From Methanospirillum stamsii (lineage in GTDB: Archaea; Halobacteriota; Methanomicrobia; Methanomicrobiales; Methanospirillaceae), in the NCBI RefSeq assembly GCF_046244385.1, contig NZ_CP176366.1:2170001-2234000 (forward strand): 64,000 nt of DNA, given 5' to 3'. The stretch's first letter is position 1. The number at the start of each line of letters is the position of its first letter. The notes beneath the pieces are model-generated. The model saw only the letters and a program-made list of their open reading frames with translations. It made no database searches and was not told where the DNA came from. Shown here piece after piece: positions 1 through 9,131 of this stretch. The position numbers and the translations under genes are program-made.

Positions 1-1282
1 TCATCTGGATGACTGATTCCTGTGGAACATGTAAAATGACATAACCGGCTTTTGCCATCTGCCCTTCCATGGTGAAAATCACCATTGCTGACATGCTCTG
101 CTGTATCTGCTGGTTAATGACATCAATATCGACGATGCTTATCTCCGGAACATTCAGCATAATAGGAGTGTTCAGCATCGTTGAGAGGGTGGTTGCTGCA
201 TGGGATGCACCAATATTCCCGAGTTCCCTGAGAGCGTCTTTCTGATTATCATTCAGTTCGACACGGACTCCTTGTTTATCATTTTCGGTCATGGTTCCTG
301 AAAGTGGCGCTGCACCAGTTTGCGGAATGGTGTCTTCCTGTTCTTTTTGATCATCAGCATTCTGACCATCTTCAGGGATCTCATCCTTATATTGCATCAG
401 GATACTCATGACCGGATCATCAATCAAAGCTGCCGGGGCTTCCTTTTTATCCTGAGTAGTGATCTCTTCACTGACCGGTTTTGCGATCTCCTCTTTCTCT
501 TCTTTATCAGAGGAATACTGCGCGAGTATCGACATGACTATGTCGGCATCTGACTGGGGTTTTTCCGGAGCCACCGGTGGTTTTATGACAGGGATCTCTT
601 TAACCGGTTCTTCTTCATAGAGGTCGGCATCGGCGACTTCTGGCATTTTATCCGGCTTTTTTTGAGTGGGTCCTGTCACTTTCCTGTCTGGTTTTTCCAT
701 GCCATTATATGCCTGACACCGCTGTAGATGCTCTTTTGCGATTGGGTCTCCGGGAAAAATTCCAAGAGCTTCTTCAAATGCCTTAGCTGCCAGTGAATAT
801 TCTCCAAGTTCTTCGTATGACTGACCGATTTTTATGAATGGTTCAATAAAATCAGGATGGATGGTGCCTGCAGATTCAAAATACTGAATAGCTGCATAGA
901 AATTTTTACTCTCCATCTGGAGATTTCCCCACTGCATATATCGTATATATATCTCTTCTTCAGGCCTTGACCGGTACTTGGGGCGATACATGTCTGATTT
1001 TTGTCCCGGACGTAAAAGGAGGCTTAAATTTTTTCGTGCCACCGGGTTATCCGGATCGATATCAAGGGCCGTGGTAAAGCATTTCCTGGCATGGGAAAAC
1101 CGCCTCATCCGGACATATGTGTATCCCAGATTTATTATTGCAGCAACATTCTCCGGATCCTGCGTAAAGGCTTTTCTGAAAAGAAACGATGCCTGATCAA
1201 AATCCTTCCGTTCAAGGGCAGACTCGCCCATCCGGAGTAGATTCCTGACTTCCTTACGTAATGCGGCATCCATGTCAATCAT
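1..1282 (-). CDS. TPR-CheC fusion protein (C-terminus beyond window edge)
   Basis: Reading leftwards from an ATG at 1282 the frame stays open to the window edge (about 427 codons), so the gene is partial. Residues 1-190 hold tetratricopeptide-like helical repeats. A Pro/Glu/Lys-rich linker follows; it twice carries the short motif VMSIL-x-QY, near residues 245 and 287. The visible C-terminus is a CheC-type domain with the signature GNIGASHAATTLSTML near residues 354-370. CheC proteins dephosphorylate CheY-P or bind CheD in chemotaxis, so a role in taxis or archaellum control is likely by inference. The remaining CheC sequence, and so its second active-site motif, lies outside the window. A second ATG three codons downstream is an alternative start; the upstream Shine-Dalgarno is weak. 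Confidence 0.8.
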   Translation of the reverse strand, partial: MIDMDAALRKEVRNLLRMGESALERKDFDQASFLFRKAFTQDPENVAAIINLGYTYVRMRRFSHARKCFTTALDIDPDNPVARKNLSLLLRPGQKSDMYRPKYRSRPEEEIYIRYMQWGNLQMESKNFYAAIQYFESAGTIHPDFIEPFIKIGQSYEELGEYSLAAKAFEEALGIFPGDPIAKEHLQRCQAYNGMEKPDRKVTGPTQKKPDKMPEVADADLYEEEPVKEIPVIKPPVAPEKPQSDADIVMSILAQYSSDKEEKEEIAKPVSEEITTQDKKEAPAALIDDPVMSILMQYKDEIPEDGQNADDQKEQEDTIPQTGAAPLSGTMTENDKQGVRVELNDNQKDALRELGNIGASHAATTLSTMLNTPIMLNVPEISIVDIDVINQQIQQSMSAMVIFTMEGQMAKAGYVILHVPQESVIQM

Positions 1283-1388
1283 TGTGGTGTCATTATAACC
1301 TGGCGGAAAACCGGGCTATAAGGCTGATACTAGAACTATTCTGTGTATAGATTATATACATTGCTCAATGCGTTTAAAAAATTACAAT

Positions 1389-1934
1389 TCACATAATGAA
1401 TATTGCAGCTGCTATGACCGTTGTCCATCTCCCATTCGGGTCTCCCTTGTCTGATGTACAGACATGAGATGTCTTGATTATCTTTCCGCTGGCTTTGTAT
1501 ATCTGTTCCCGTTCCTGCCAGGCTGTGTCCGGATCAAATTCTATTCCAAGCGTTGTTGCAAGCATTGTTGCCGCAAGATCTTCGGCGTACTCCCCTGCCT
1601 GAAGGCTTGTCTCGCCAAATGAATGGTGCTCGGAGAGATATCCATAATGGTTTTTTTCTTCAGGTACTGCGAGACCTACGGCTGCACTGACCAGTCTGTT
1701 TGGTTCATTCGTATCATTCCTGGCCATAACGGTGTAGATAATTTCACCAGGTTTTACCAGTTTCAATCCTTCTTCACGGGTGATTTCAATGCAATTTGGC
1801 GGGAAAATGCTTGAGACATTTACCAGGTTGAGCATCTCTATCCCTGCTGAACGAAGAGCAGCCTCAAAAGAAGCAAGTCTGTCTTTATGCACTCCCACTC
1901 CCCAGGTGAAGAAGACCTTCCGCGGAACCATCAT
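1389..1934 (-). CDS. pdaD: Pyruvoyl-dependent arginine decarboxylase
   Basis: This enzyme converts arginine to agmatine, the first step of archaeal polyamine synthesis. The 181-residue product matches the family along its length: N-terminal MVPRKVFFTWGVGVHKD, then NVSSIFPPNC. The Ser41-Ser42 bond in that motif is where the proenzyme self-cleaves to give the pyruvoyl group (known for the Methanocaldococcus enzyme). C-terminal hallmarks HHSFGET and the final Trp-Thr-Thr-Val stretch are present. A TTG nine bases upstream extends the frame, but ATG at 1934 or 1931, with GGAT just before it, fits better. The gene stands alone and diverges from carA. Confidence 0.93.
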   Translation of the reverse strand: MMVPRKVFFTWGVGVHKDRLASFEAALRSAGIEMLNLVNVSSIFPPNCIEITREEGLKLVKPGEIIYTVMARNDTNEPNRLVSAAVGLAVPEEKNHYGYLSEHHSFGETSLQAGEYAEDLAATMLATTLGIEFDPDTAWQEREQIYKASGKIIKTSHVCTSDKGDPNGRWTTVIAAAIFIM

Positions 1935-2119
1935 TGTATCCAATTATTAGTTGCTATCCTGCTTAAAAAATACCCGGATATCTCACCCTCTCTACAATGG
2001 TATGGAAAAAAGAGAGGCGTTATCCGGGAATTATTTTCTGTATGGTATATGAGTGACCGGATGCTTCTCCCTGTCGTACCTTATAATCTTATCATGCTTA
2101 CTTATATGGGATATTCACC

Positions 2120-3175
2120 ATGAAGGCAGTGCTCGGACTCGAGAACGGACGATATTTCTTCGGAGAGGGCTTTGGAGCAGAGGGCGTGACAGGAGGCGAA
2201 CTTGTGTTTACGACCCAGATGACCGGATACATGGAAGCTCTTACTGATCCGAGTTATCATGGTCAGATACTTCTTTTTACGTACCCCTTGATCGGAAATT
2301 ATGGCGTTGATAAAGAGAATTTTCAAAACCCGCGGGTTTGGGCAGGGGGATGCGTTGTGCATGAACTCTGCCGAAAACCCGCGCAATATCAACCCCTCCA
2401 CTCTTTTTTTGAAGAACAAGGTCTTTTAGGCATTTCCGGTATAGATACCCGGAACCTAACCATCGGCATTCGTGAACAGGGAACAATCAGAGCAGCACTT
2501 CTGACCGGAAGTGACGATCATGAAGCAGCCGTTGAACTTGCGAAAAAGACACCGGATATTACTGCAAGGTCTCTCATTCCTGACGTCAGTTGCAAACAGT
2601 ACTGGCACATGCCCGGAACTGGTCCACGGATTGCGGTTATCGACCTTGGTATCAAGACAAATATGCTCAAATCCCTCTCCTGCAGGGGAGGAGATCTTCA
2701 TATCTTCCCTCACAATGTAAAGCCTGATGAGATTCTTGCCTGCAGGCCGGACTGTCTGTTTATCAGTAACGGCCCGGGCGATCCGGAGCAGGCTGTGGAT
2801 ACAGTGAAAACGGTTCGCGAACTCATCGGACAATTACCCGTTTTTGGAATTTGCATGGGGAACCAGATTTGCGGACTTTCACTTGGCGCCAGATGTGAAA
2901 AGATGAAGTTTGGTCACCGGGGGGCAAATCAGCCGGTTCGGCATATGGACGGGACCATTGCAATATCCTCGCAAAATCACGGATTTGTCGTTGATGGAGA
3001 GACACTTCCGGAAGGGTGTGAGGTTACTTTTGTGAACTGTAATGACGGGACTCTTGAAGGGTTCCAGGATACCTCTCTTGATGTCCATTGTGTTCAGTTC
3101 CACCCTGAAGCGCATGCAGGTCCGCATGATACGGAAAAACACTATTTTGACCGGATGTTTCGGAGGATGAACTGA
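2120..3175 (+). CDS. carA: Carbamoyl-phosphate synthase, small (glutaminase) subunit
   Basis: Hydrolyses glutamine and passes ammonia to CarB to make carbamoyl phosphate for arginine and pyrimidines. The protein is 351 residues, shorter than bacterial CarA (about 380). The N-terminal CarA domain begins MKAVLGLENGRYFFGEG. The class I amidotransferase domain has the nucleophile Cys245 in GICMGNQ and His328/Glu330 in QFHPEAH. The usual bacterial motif is GxCxGHQ; here Asn replaces that His. The stop codon shares one base with the carB start (TGATG), so the two are translationally coupled; GGAGG lies just before carB. Confidence 0.97.
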   Translation: MKAVLGLENGRYFFGEGFGAEGVTGGELVFTTQMTGYMEALTDPSYHGQILLFTYPLIGNYGVDKENFQNPRVWAGGCVVHELCRKPAQYQPLHSFFEEQGLLGISGIDTRNLTIGIREQGTIRAALLTGSDDHEAAVELAKKTPDITARSLIPDVSCKQYWHMPGTGPRIAVIDLGIKTNMLKSLSCRGGDLHIFPHNVKPDEILACRPDCLFISNGPGDPEQAVDTVKTVRELIGQLPVFGICMGNQICGLSLGARCEKMKFGHRGANQPVRHMDGTIAISSQNHGFVVDGETLPEGCEVTFVNCNDGTLEGFQDTSLDVHCVQFHPEAHAGPHDTEKHYFDRMFRRMN

Positions 3176-6100
3176 TGCCACGGGATCCGACAATTAAAAA
3201 GGTTCTGCTCATCGGTTCCGGCCCGATTCAGATAGGGCAGGCTGCTGAGTTTGATTTCTCCGGTTCGCAGGCATGCAGGGCACTCCGTGAAGAAGGGGTG
3301 TCAGTCGTCCTGGTAAATTCAAACCCGGCAACTATTCAGACTGATCCTGATATGGCTGACGTCACCTATGTGGAACCCCTGCAGGCTGAAATAATCGCGA
3401 AAATTATCAGAAAAGAAAAACCCGATGGTATTCTCTCCGGAATGGGAGGTCAGACCGGCCTTAACCTTACCGCAGAACTTGCGGAGATGGGTGCCCTTGA
3501 GGGAGTCAGAATCCTTGGAACACCCCTTAAAGCAATATATGAGGGAGAAGACAGGGAGAAGTTCAGGGATCTTATGGTCCGGATTGGAGAGCCGGTCCCG
3601 AGATCAGTTATTGTCAACTCCCTTGACCAGCTTGCTGAAGCTGCAGAAACCGTTGGGTTCCCGGCAATTATCCGGCCGGCATACACCCTTGGCGGGGCTG
3701 GAGGAGGTATCGCCCATAGTCCTGACGAACTCCGACGGATTGTGGAGCTCGGAATTGGAAAATCCCGTATTCACCAGGTTCTCATAGAAGAGAGTGTCGC
3801 CGGATGGAAGGAGATTGAATTTGAGGTTATGCGTGACGCCAACGATACCTGTATCACCATATGCGGAATGGAAAACGTGGACCCCATGGGCATTCATACC
3901 GGTGAGAGTGTTGTCGTTGCTCCTATTCTGACCCTGCGCGATGATGAGTACCATGTTCTCCGGAACGCAGCGTTAAAGATTATCCGGGCTCTTGATGTCC
4001 AGGGTGGGTGCAATATCCAGTTTGCATTCCGGGGAGATGATGAATACCGGGTTATTGAGGTAAATCCTCGTGTATCACGGTCATCTGCCCTGGCATCAAA
4101 AGCAACCGGATACCCGATTGCCCGGGTTGCCTCCAAGATTGCAATAGGACTCAGGCTTGAAGAGATCCTGAATACCGTTACCGGAAAAACACCCGCTTCA
4201 TTTGAGCCTTCCATCGATTATGTCGTGGTAAAGGTTCCACGCTGGCCATTTGACAAGTTCAGAACCGCAGACAGGACCCTGACAACCGCCATGAAGAGTA
4301 CCGGAGAGGTCATGGCCATCGGAAGATGTGTTGAGGAGGCCTTTTTAAAAGCGATGCGGTCACTTGACACGGATGCTGATCATCACTCGGTAATGTCAGA
4401 GATCCGGATGATTCTTTCCCGCCCGACTGATGAACGGTTCTCCACTCTTTTTGATGCACTAAGGCAGGGCATGAGTCTTGAGGAGATCGCAGAAATTACC
4501 CGGATCACTCCGTTCTTCCTGGAAAAGATTAAAAATATTGTCGATCTTGAGCAGGAACTGGCAAAGAATCCGGATGAAATTACCATCAGGAAAGCAAAGC
4601 AATTCGGGTTCTCAGACTCAGAAATTGCCACGTTTTCAGGAAAGGATGAATTTGCGGTTGCATCGATAACCGGTCTTCCGGTATACAAGATGGTGGATAC
4701 CTGTGCGGCTGAATTCCCTGCACAGACTCCTTATTTCTACTCAACCTATGGGGACGAGTCCTGTGAGATTACCTGTTCTGATAAACAGAAGGTTATGATT
4801 CTTGGGTCCGGGCCTATCCGGATAGGGCAGGGTATCGAATTTGATTACTGCACGGTTCATGCCATCAGTGCTCTTCGGGATGAAGGTTTCGAGGTTCATG
4901 TGGTAAATAATAATCCGGAGACGGTCTCAACCGATTTTGATACCTCTGACCGGCTCTTTTTTGAACCCATGACTCTTGAGGATGTCTCTCACGTCCTTCG
5001 AAAAGATAATTATTTTGGGGTGATGGTTCAGTTCGGCGGTCAGAATGCAGTGAACCTTGCAGTGCCTCTAAAAAATGAGATAGAACGCCTATCACTTACG
5101 ACGAAGATCCTCGGGACCTCTCCTGATGCAATGGATATGGCTGAAGATCGTGACCGTTTCAGTATCCTGCTGGATTATCTGGCCATTCCAACTCCTCCAA
5201 ACGGTTCGGCATATAGTGAGCAGGAAGCGTACGCTACTGCAAAGAAGATAGGATACCCGGTTCTGGTTCGTCCTTCCTATGTTCTTGGGGGCCGGGCAAT
5301 GGAGATCGTGCATGATGATGAAGAACTTGCAACATACATGCGTGAAGCCGTTCGTGTCTCAAAGAACCATCCTGTACTGATTGACCGGTTCCTGCAGAAT
5401 GCCATCGAACTTGATGTTGATGCGGTATGTGACGGGACCGATGTTCTCATCGGCGGGATCATGGAACATATCGAGACTGCGGGTGTGCATTCCGGAGATT
5501 CAGCCTGTGTCATCCCACCCCAGTCATTATCTGAAAAGGTAATGGCTGATGTCAGGGAGTATACCAAAAAAATCGCCCTGGGTCTTGGGGTTGTGGGTCT
5601 TGTAAATATTCAGTTTGCCGTACAGGGCACAACGACTTTTGTTCTTGAAGCAAATCCACGGGCCAGCAGGACGGTTCCGTTTGTGGCAAAGGCAACCGGT
5701 ATACCCCTTGCAAAGATTGCCGCTCTCGTGATGATGGGCAAAAAACTTGCTGTTCTGCCCTACAAAGAGAAGGATATCAGTCACGTGGCGGTAAAGGAAG
5801 TTCTGCTGCCATTTAATAAATTACCCGGAGTAGATACCGTTCTTGGACCTGAAATGAAATCTACCGGAGAAGTTATGGGTATTGACCTGGATTTCGGACG
5901 GGCATACTATAAGGCAAGTATAGCTGCTCAAAACCGTCTGCCAAAGTCCGGAAATGTATTCATATCAGTTACCGATGATCTGAAAGATCAGATTCTGCCG
6001 GTAGCAAAGACATTTACCGAAAATGGTCTTTCCATCTATGCTACCGGGGGAACGGTTGAATTCTTTGCAGAAAATGGTATTACAGCAAATCTGGTCAGAA

Positions 6101-6342
6101 AAATTGCTGAAGGTTCACCCAATGTCCTTGATATGCTCCGGGCCGGTGAGATAAGTCTTATTATCAATAACTTTGCAGATAAACAGTCCCGCCACGATCA
6201 TATGCAGATCATGCGGATTGCAGTGGATTATGGCATTCCGTATATCACAACGCTCCAGGCAGCGGTTGCAGCAGCAGAAGCGATAAACTCTGTACGGGAA
6301 GAAAACCTTACCATCGAGTCACTTCAGCACTACCTGGGCTGA
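3175..6342 (+). CDS. carB: Carbamoyl-phosphate synthase, large subunit
   Basis: Full-length 1055-residue synthetase subunit that uses two ATP, bicarbonate and ammonia from CarA. Two homologous ATP-grasp halves are visible: the first opens KKVLLIGSGPIQIGQAAEFD and the second repeats as KVMILGSGPIRIGQGIEFDY near residue 540. Both carry the family segments ending in VEVNPR or LEANPRASRT. The last about 130 residues form the MGS-like allosteric domain (FISVTDDLKDQILPVAKTF, then YATGGT). No domain split or truncation is seen, unlike the divided CarB of some other archaea. Forms an operon with carA. Confidence 0.98.
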   Translation: MPRDPTIKKVLLIGSGPIQIGQAAEFDFSGSQACRALREEGVSVVLVNSNPATIQTDPDMADVTYVEPLQAEIIAKIIRKEKPDGILSGMGGQTGLNLTAELAEMGALEGVRILGTPLKAIYEGEDREKFRDLMVRIGEPVPRSVIVNSLDQLAEAAETVGFPAIIRPAYTLGGAGGGIAHSPDELRRIVELGIGKSRIHQVLIEESVAGWKEIEFEVMRDANDTCITICGMENVDPMGIHTGESVVVAPILTLRDDEYHVLRNAALKIIRALDVQGGCNIQFAFRGDDEYRVIEVNPRVSRSSALASKATGYPIARVASKIAIGLRLEEILNTVTGKTPASFEPSIDYVVVKVPRWPFDKFRTADRTLTTAMKSTGEVMAIGRCVEEAFLKAMRSLDTDADHHSVMSEIRMILSRPTDERFSTLFDALRQGMSLEEIAEITRITPFFLEKIKNIVDLEQELAKNPDEITIRKAKQFGFSDSEIATFSGKDEFAVASITGLPVYKMVDTCAAEFPAQTPYFYSTYGDESCEITCSDKQKVMILGSGPIRIGQGIEFDYCTVHAISALRDEGFEVHVVNNNPETVSTDFDTSDRLFFEPMTLEDVSHVLRKDNYFGVMVQFGGQNAVNLAVPLKNEIERLSLTTKILGTSPDAMDMAEDRDRFSILLDYLAIPTPPNGSAYSEQEAYATAKKIGYPVLVRPSYVLGGRAMEIVHDDEELATYMREAVRVSKNHPVLIDRFLQNAIELDVDAVCDGTDVLIGGIMEHIETAGVHSGDSACVIPPQSLSEKVMADVREYTKKIALGLGVVGLVNIQFAVQGTTTFVLEANPRASRTVPFVAKATGIPLAKIAALVMMGKKLAVLPYKEKDISHVAVKEVLLPFNKLPGVDTVLGPEMKSTGEVMGIDLDFGRAYYKASIAAQNRLPKSGNVFISVTDDLKDQILPVAKTFTENGLSIYATGGTVEFFAENGITANLVRKIAEGSPNVLDMLRAGEISLIINNFADKQSRHDHMQIMRIAVDYGIPYITTLQAAVAAAEAINSVREENLTIESLQHYLG

Positions 6343-6362
6343 ACTTTTTTTTCTTTTCCTTA
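6343..6362 (+). terminator. T-rich terminator after carB
   Basis: Directly after the carB stop lies a run of T residues (GAACTTTTTTTTCTTTTCC), as expected for an archaeal oligo-T terminator. No stable hairpin precedes it. The 58 bases that follow lead to argG, so argG may have its own promoter or be reached by readthrough. Confidence 0.5.
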
Positions 6363-6420
6363 CCGGGGTTTTTTTCATCTGGAAACTCTCATATGTACGG
6401 GATTAACCGGTGAAATTTCC

Positions 6421-7608
6421 ATGGGAAAAGGAACTGTAGTACTTGCATATTCCGGCGGTCTTGATACTTCTATTTGTATTCCGCTCCTCAAGGAGGAGTA
6501 CGGGTATGATCGGGTTGTGACCGTCGCTGCTGATGTTGGTCAGCGAAAGGAAGAAATTTCGGTTGCAGAAGAGAAAGGGAAAAGACTGGCAGATAAGCAT
6601 TACACGCTAGATCTTATCGAGCCATTTGTTTCCCGGTGCCTGATGCCGTCTATCAAGGCTAATGGTCTGTATGAAGGATATCCGATGGGAACATCCCTTG
6701 CCCGTCCGGTCATTGCCGAAGCGGTTGTTGAGATTGCCAAAAAAGAAGGGGCTGTTGCAGTTGCTCACGGGTGTACCGGAAAGGGTAATGATCAACTCAG
6801 GTTTGATGTGGTCTTCCGTTCTGCAGATCTTGAGGTAGTCGCTCCCATCCGGGAGAGGAATATGACCCGTGAATGGGAGATTGAGTATGCAAAAGAGCAC
6901 GGTGTTCCGGTTCCGGTCGATAAGGAGAAACCCTGGTCTGTTGATGAAAATCTCTGGAGCAGGTCAATTGAAGGTGGAAAATTAGAGGATCCGGCGTTTC
7001 ACCCGCCTGAAGAGATCTATGCCTGGACTGCATCTCCGCTGAAAGCCCCTGATGAGCCAAAGATCCTGACAATTACGTTTGAAAAGGGAATTCCGGTAGC
7101 TCTTGACGGTGTCCGGATGAAGGGGGCAGATCTCATCAGGAAGATGAATGAAATCGCCGGAAGTCATGGAATCGGCCGGAATGATATGATGGAGAACCGT
7201 GTCCTCGGAATCAAGGCACGTGAGATCTATGAGCATCCGGCAGCTACCGTTCTTCTTGCCGCCCATGCAGACCTTGAACGGCTAGTTCTGACAAGGGAAG
7301 AGTATTCTTTCAAGCAGGGTGTGGATGCAAAATGGGCACAACTTGCATATTATGGGCTTATTTATGAACCGCTCTGGGATGCCCTGAATGCATTTATTGA
7401 TACTACCCAGCTCCGGGTGAATGGAGATGTGGATGTCCGGCTGTTTAAGGGTTCAGTGACAGTAATCGGAAGGTCTTCGAAGGATTCGTTCTATTCGATT
7501 GATATTGCTTCGTTTGATTCAACGACGGTTGATCAGACCGATGCCATCGGATATTCCATGTACTATGGTCTCCAGGCACGTCTGGTCCGGAAAAAACAGA
7601 ATAAATAA
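6421..7608 (+). CDS. argG: Argininosuccinate synthase
   Basis: Joins citrulline and aspartate, using ATP, to form argininosuccinate, the step after carbamoyl phosphate has entered the arginine pathway. The 395-residue length is normal for the family. The PP-loop ATP site AYSGGLDTS is at residues 9-17. Further family segments are HGCTGKGNDQLRF and, near the C-terminus, YSMYYGLQARL. It lies 78 bases downstream of carB on the same strand, a sensible functional neighbour. Confidence 0.97.
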   Translation: MGKGTVVLAYSGGLDTSICIPLLKEEYGYDRVVTVAADVGQRKEEISVAEEKGKRLADKHYTLDLIEPFVSRCLMPSIKANGLYEGYPMGTSLARPVIAEAVVEIAKKEGAVAVAHGCTGKGNDQLRFDVVFRSADLEVVAPIRERNMTREWEIEYAKEHGVPVPVDKEKPWSVDENLWSRSIEGGKLEDPAFHPPEEIYAWTASPLKAPDEPKILTITFEKGIPVALDGVRMKGADLIRKMNEIAGSHGIGRNDMMENRVLGIKAREIYEHPAATVLLAAHADLERLVLTREEYSFKQGVDAKWAQLAYYGLIYEPLWDALNAFIDTTQLRVNGDVDVRLFKGSVTVIGRSSKDSFYSIDIASFDSTTVDQTDAIGYSMYYGLQARLVRKKQNK

Positions 7609-7825
7609 TTTTTTCGATAAAATCTGGAATATCTTAATTTTTGATTTAATTTTTTTGGTTTTTTATCCAGTCTGAATCATAACGATTTGAATTAAAATTT
7701 ATTTTTCGAAACATTAGAGTCAATGTGCATTGCTGAATAGTACCTTTTTATTTTCTATTCCCATTAAAAAACAAGAATAAGGTGATATGAGGTGAACCAA
7801 CAACTATATGTAATCTCTTAAAAAA
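7609..7825 (+). terminator. AT-rich spacer with oligo-T terminator of argG
   Basis: The first 60 bases after argG contain several T runs (TAATTTTTTCG, then TTTAATTTTTTTGGTTTTTTATCC), typical of archaeal termination. The remainder is AT-rich and probably carries the promoter of the next gene; several TATA-like stretches are present and none can be singled out. Confidence 0.5.
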
Positions 7826-8332
7826 ATGCTTTTCATGCAACGTCTGGTAGTATGGACTCTAATAATCTTTGTAATAACAGTGTCTGTTCTCCCAGGATCA
7901 ATAGGGAATGACAGCCAGGCCATAAATCCAATTCTGAAGGGACAAACAGGTCATATCGATTTTGATGTAAGTCTGGATTCAAACCCTTTTTTTTCTATAA
8001 ATCTGCTGAATATGCCTTCCATCCCTCGTTTGTACTGCAATTCTCTTCCAAATGGGATTGAACGTCAATGGATTGATCTTTCATGGACCAACCTGAAAAA
8101 TCCGCACTCAATTATTATTTATGCACCTGATACATCGCTCGGACCGTTTCATAATATCGATGACGGGAGAATAGATCAGAGAATCTATCTTGAGATACTA
8201 TCTCCCAGGAACCTTACACCAGGTACCTGGTATTACACTATTCAGGCAGATGGAACATCAACTGGTGAAAATGAATACTTCCGAATCTATCGGGAGTGTG
8301 AAGGCATTCTTCCATTAGAATTGGAATCATGA
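7826..8332 (+). CDS. Secreted protein of unknown function
   Basis: A 168-residue product with a clear N-terminal signal peptide (LVVWTLIIFVITVSVLPGS, residues 7-25) and no other membrane segment, so it is exported. The mature part has no motif that I recognise; it contains two cysteines, in RLYCNSLP and RECEGI, that could pair. Its TGA overlaps the ATG of the next gene (ATGA), so both are translated together. The partner is a membrane-anchored DNA-binding protein, so an extracellular sensor role is conceivable, but that is inference from position only. Confidence 0.65.
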   Translation: MLFMQRLVVWTLIIFVITVSVLPGSIGNDSQAINPILKGQTGHIDFDVSLDSNPFFSINLLNMPSIPRLYCNSLPNGIERQWIDLSWTNLKNPHSIIIYAPDTSLGPFHNIDDGRIDQRIYLEILSPRNLTPGTWYYTIQADGTSTGENEYFRIYRECEGILPLELES

Positions 8333-9027
8333 AGATCTGGCTTATCATTATTCTGGTCCTTATCATCCCACAGATTGTATTTGCTGACTATTATGTCCAA
8401 TCTGGTTATGAAGATCCTCAACATCCAATCTCTTCCATATGTGTAATTCCTCATGAGATCCCTGCATGGGAACTTCCGATTGATATCTTTCTTCTTCTTC
8501 TTGGAGTATATTGTATTGATATTCTCATTTTTTTAAAAATTTGGATGGTGTTAGGATACCGCCGGGTAACGCGAACCAATGTTCTGGAACATGATGTCCG
8601 ACTATCAGTTCTTAAAGCAATACAAAAAAATCCCGGAATACATATGCAGAGTCTCTCCAGGGAGACAAAAATTCACCTTGGAACTCTACGACACCATCTC
8701 CATATGCTGAGTATAACTGGAAAAATCACCTGCTGTCAGGATACTGCAACAATCCGGTTTTTCGAGAACAACGACATGTATTCAGAAACCCAGAAAATGG
8801 TTCTTAAACACCTCAGAAATAATACCCGTAATCAGATCCTGAGTCTTCTAAAAAACCAGCCATCAGTTGGACGTGATGAAATAGCACGACTACTCGGGTT
8901 TACTGGTGCATCCATCACCTGGCATATGAAACTACTTGAAGCGGATCAGCTCATTCAGGTTCAACGGAGTGGAAGAATTGTCCGCTATCTGATCTCTGAA
9001 GATGTTACCCGCTTTCTGGATAAATAA
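8329..9027 (+). CDS. Membrane-anchored protein with two winged-helix domains
   Basis: The 232-residue product starts with a signal-like segment (residues 3-19), a short outside loop, and a second hydrophobic helix (residues 50-75). After a basic stop-transfer patch, two tandem winged-helix DNA-binding domains lie on the cytoplasmic side: residues 83-145 (contains SRETKIHLGTLRHHLHML) and 150-230 (contains IARLLGFTGASITWHMKLL). Double winged-helix proteins tethered to the membrane are common in Methanomicrobia; their signals are mostly unknown. It is coupled by an ATGA overlap to the secreted protein upstream. Confidence 0.7.
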   Translation: MKIWLIIILVLIIPQIVFADYYVQSGYEDPQHPISSICVIPHEIPAWELPIDIFLLLLGVYCIDILIFLKIWMVLGYRRVTRTNVLEHDVRLSVLKAIQKNPGIHMQSLSRETKIHLGTLRHHLHMLSITGKITCCQDTATIRFFENNDMYSETQKMVLKHLRNNTRNQILSLLKNQPSVGRDEIARLLGFTGASITWHMKLLEADQLIQVQRSGRIVRYLISEDVTRFLDK

Positions 9028-9131
9028 ATAAGGCTTTTATCAAATAAACTGCAATTCGGTTGTTTTTATAAAAAATGCCGGATTGTCATATCCTATACTC
9101 ACCTTAAGGAATTACTAATAGGTTAAGAGTT

